From contig JANYLL010000063.1 in assembly GCA_025357895.1 (NCBI GenBank), forward strand, positions 1 through 8,255: a stretch of 8,255 nucleotides of DNA, written 5' to 3'. This document shows positions 6,653 to 8,255 of the stretch, in pieces. Every line of letters begins with the position of its first letter. Position 1 is the stretch's first letter. The translations under genes were made by a program, and so were the position numbers. The stretch is from Ignavibacteriota bacterium (GTDB taxonomy: Bacteria > Bacteroidota > Ignavibacteria > Palsa-1295). Below the pieces are notes generated by a model. The model did no database searches. It saw nothing but the letters and a program-made list of their open reading frames with translations, and was not told where the DNA came from.

Positions 6653-8077
6653 CTACTCAAAAAACTCCCGATGCAATTGCTTCAGTGCATCAACAGATGT
6701 ATTTTCATCGATGAGAACTACTAAGCTGCTCTCCACAGGAAGCAGGGCACGCAGAGGAAAGCGACGGAGCGAGCGCAAGAGCCGTTCGCGAATGACGGAA
6801 AGATTTTGTGCTGCATCGCGTGTTCGGATAAGCAGTGAGAGCGCTGCAAGCGGACGCTCTTCCTGAATTTCGTACCCGGCATCTTTTAGTGCGCGGAAGA
6901 TCGCGCGGCGCTCATCACGGCGGAAGCAGATGGTGATCTCCGTATCCGATGCCCAATAATAAAATGCACGATTTAGTGCAAATGAAGGAATGCCCTCCGT
7001 TTGTTTATCAGCTTTGCGTTTTGATTTGCCGTTTTGCGATTTCCTAATGTAGATCGTTGCGATATTTTGCTCGAGTGCAAGAGCAATTGGCTTCGGCGAA
7101 CGAACCGGATTTCCTGTTGTCCGTGAGATCGTTGTGCCGCGTAACGGTTTGGTTGCAGGAGCTGTGATACGAAGAGTGGTATGTTCATCGAGGGGTTGCT
7201 CAAGCAAGGGGCGCGCAACATTCTGGAAGAGGGCGCGCACACCGCGTCTTCCGATCTCATCTGCTTCTTCGAAACTCAGGTGATGAATTGGTTTTGCTTT
7301 GGGAATAAGTTCGGGATCGGCAGTAAAAATCCCCGGCACCGATTTCCAGATCACGATTTCCTTTGCATGAAGTGCTTTGCCGATCAGTGTTGCAGAGAGA
7401 TCAGAACTTTCCGATCCCATCGTCGTTGTTTGGCCTTCGAGCGTTCCGCCAATAAAACCCTGCGTTAAAATAACTTTCCCTGCAAGCAATAATGGAATAA
7501 TTTTTTCCTGTACTTTTTCTTCAATAGCTTGCGAATCAGGAATTGCAGAATTAAAATTCGCATTCGTGATCACGATCTTCCGCGCATCGCAGACTTCAAC
7601 AGGAATATTGCTTTCTTTTAGCAGTGCAGAGATGAGCACCGTTGCAAACTGCTCACCTTTCGCCATGAATTGATCGAGCGTCCTCGGTGAAAGTTCTCGC
7701 GTGATCGTCACACCTTCGACAAGACTTGCAACTTCTTTTGCAATTGCATGAAATTTATTTATGGTGCGCTCATAAACTCTTGGCGATAGATCAAGCGAAC
7801 CCGCAAGTTGAGTATGACGCTCAATGATGCGCTCAAGAGTATTTCCGGCAAAGAGACTTTTCCCGGCTTCAGCATCTTCGGCAATCGAGCGCAACCTTCG
7901 CGTCGTATGACCGATAGCAGAAATAACGACAACAACTCCGGGAGCAAGTCCACCGGCCGTTCGTTTTCGTTTTAACTTCCGAAGTTCATCGGCATGAGCA
8001 ATTTGGATAAGATCACACATACGATCTAATCCCCTTACCGTCCTCGTTGTAGCTCCGCCGAATTTATAAACCAGCAT
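6653..8077 (-). CDS. lysC: Aspartokinase, divergent at active-site and ACT regions
   Basis: A 474-residue monofunctional protein of the aspartate kinase family, which phosphorylates aspartate as the first step towards Lys, Met, Thr and diaminopimelate. The amino-acid kinase domain (1-about 320) shows KFGG (5-8), VVVVISAIG (48-56), MAKGEQFA (138-145, E142), DARK (164-167), GFIGG...TTTMG (207-221), PGIFTADPELIP (248-259) and a GT-x-I end (314-317). It lacks the fused homoserine dehydrogenase of ThrA. The C-terminal 330-474 corresponds to two ACT domains but is eroded: KPIALALEQNIATIYIRKS is followed by a basic stretch, NGKSKRKADKQ (349-359), where effector-binding loops normally lie. Usual GRGGSD, TDV and GAKVLHP motifs read GSESSD (221-226), KSV (245-247) and GVRALFQ (279-285). 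It may be a real but altered kinase or a subgroup with another role; 'lysC' is a conventional name. No Shine-Dalgarno precedes the start. Confidence 0.85.
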   Translation of the reverse strand: MLVYKFGGATTRTVRGLDRMCDLIQIAHADELRKLKRKRTAGGLAPGVVVVISAIGHTTRRLRSIAEDAEAGKSLFAGNTLERIIERHTQLAGSLDLSPRVYERTINKFHAIAKEVASLVEGVTITRELSPRTLDQFMAKGEQFATVLISALLKESNIPVEVCDARKIVITNANFNSAIPDSQAIEEKVQEKIIPLLLAGKVILTQGFIGGTLEGQTTTMGSESSDLSATLIGKALHAKEIVIWKSVPGIFTADPELIPKAKPIHHLSFEEADEIGRRGVRALFQNVARPLLEQPLDEHTTLRITAPATKPLRGTTISRTTGNPVRSPKPIALALEQNIATIYIRKSQNGKSKRKADKQTEGIPSFALNRAFYYWASDTEITICFRRDERRAIFRALKDAGYEIQEERPLAALSLLIRTRDAAQNLSVIRERLLRSLRRFPLRALLPVESSLVVLIDENTSVDALKQLHREFFE

Positions 8078-8154
8078 ATTGTTTTATTTTCACACACTGA
8101 TAAAAAGATGGAGCGGCAATTAGTTCAGATATGTTTGAAGAAAAGTAATCGGAT

Positions 8155-8231
8155 TGTCATTTCGAACGAACTCTGACGCGCAGCAGCAGAGGTAGTGAGA
8201 AATCATTGAATAAAAATAAATCATTATTTCT
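8155..8231. repeat. Degenerate dispersed intergenic repeat, TGTCATTTCGA...GAGAAATC type
   Basis: The 178-base gap right of the aspartokinase start shows no gene. It holds TGTCATTTCGA (8155-8165) and GTGAGAAATC (8195-8204), the two ends of a repeat that, from memory, is frequent between genes in Bacteroidota-like genomes. The GAGAAATC end is followed by an inverted AGAAAT/ATTTCT pair (8198-8203 / 8226-8231) and by ACTTCGCTC (8232-8240), which looks like part of the opposite arm. The direct repeat AAATCATT occurs at 8200-8207 and 8218-8225. This copy looks decayed or interrupted. Confidence 0.5.
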
Positions 8232-8255
8232 ACTTCGCTCATTGGGGATTTAGAG

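Noticed and set aside
8078..8255. tRNA or other RNA gene in the right-hand gap
   Set aside because: No cloverleaf or T-loop motif is visible. The structure is explained by the dispersed repeat.

Overview
All six recognisable genes lie on the minus strand. From right to left, which is the direction of transcription, they are: a divergent aspartokinase (6653-8077); a secreted seven-repeat beta-propeller protein with a type IX secretion (T9SS) sorting domain (4538-6544); secG (3955-4311); an exported protein of unknown family (2959-3774); an ATP-grasp family protein (1877-2818); and the first 585 codons of a second, larger secreted beta-propeller protein that runs off the left edge (1-1757).

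The window suggests a T9SS-bearing member of the Bacteroidota/Chlorobi-Ignavibacteria-Kapabacteria assemblage. The reasons are the classic 'YPNP...' C-terminal sorting domain on the 668-residue propeller, the paralogous family of BNR/sortilin-like secreted proteins, moderate to low GC, and the near absence of Shine-Dalgarno sequences before most starts. Phylum assignment is an inference and cannot be made finer from the sequence alone.

The genes do not form an obvious single pathway. Gaps of roughly 110-230 bp separate all of them, and most gaps carry hairpins or palindromes, so they are probably several transcription units rather than one tight operon. The loosest functional theme is export. 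SecG is part of the inner-membrane Sec channel, and three neighbours (two propellers and the 271-residue protein) carry Sec-type signal peptides; at least one propeller would then need T9SS to cross the outer membrane. The aspartokinase and the ATP-grasp protein look metabolically unrelated to this.

The most unusual content is in the spacers. Four gaps hold at least five different palindromic or repeat-like elements, including a nested inverted repeat pair downstream of secG (3885-3947). Among the proteins, the aspartokinase departs from the family at several normally conserved active-site motifs, and the 271-residue exported protein matches no family that I recognise. I found no CRISPR array, tRNA, rRNA, transposase, phage gene or defence cassette.
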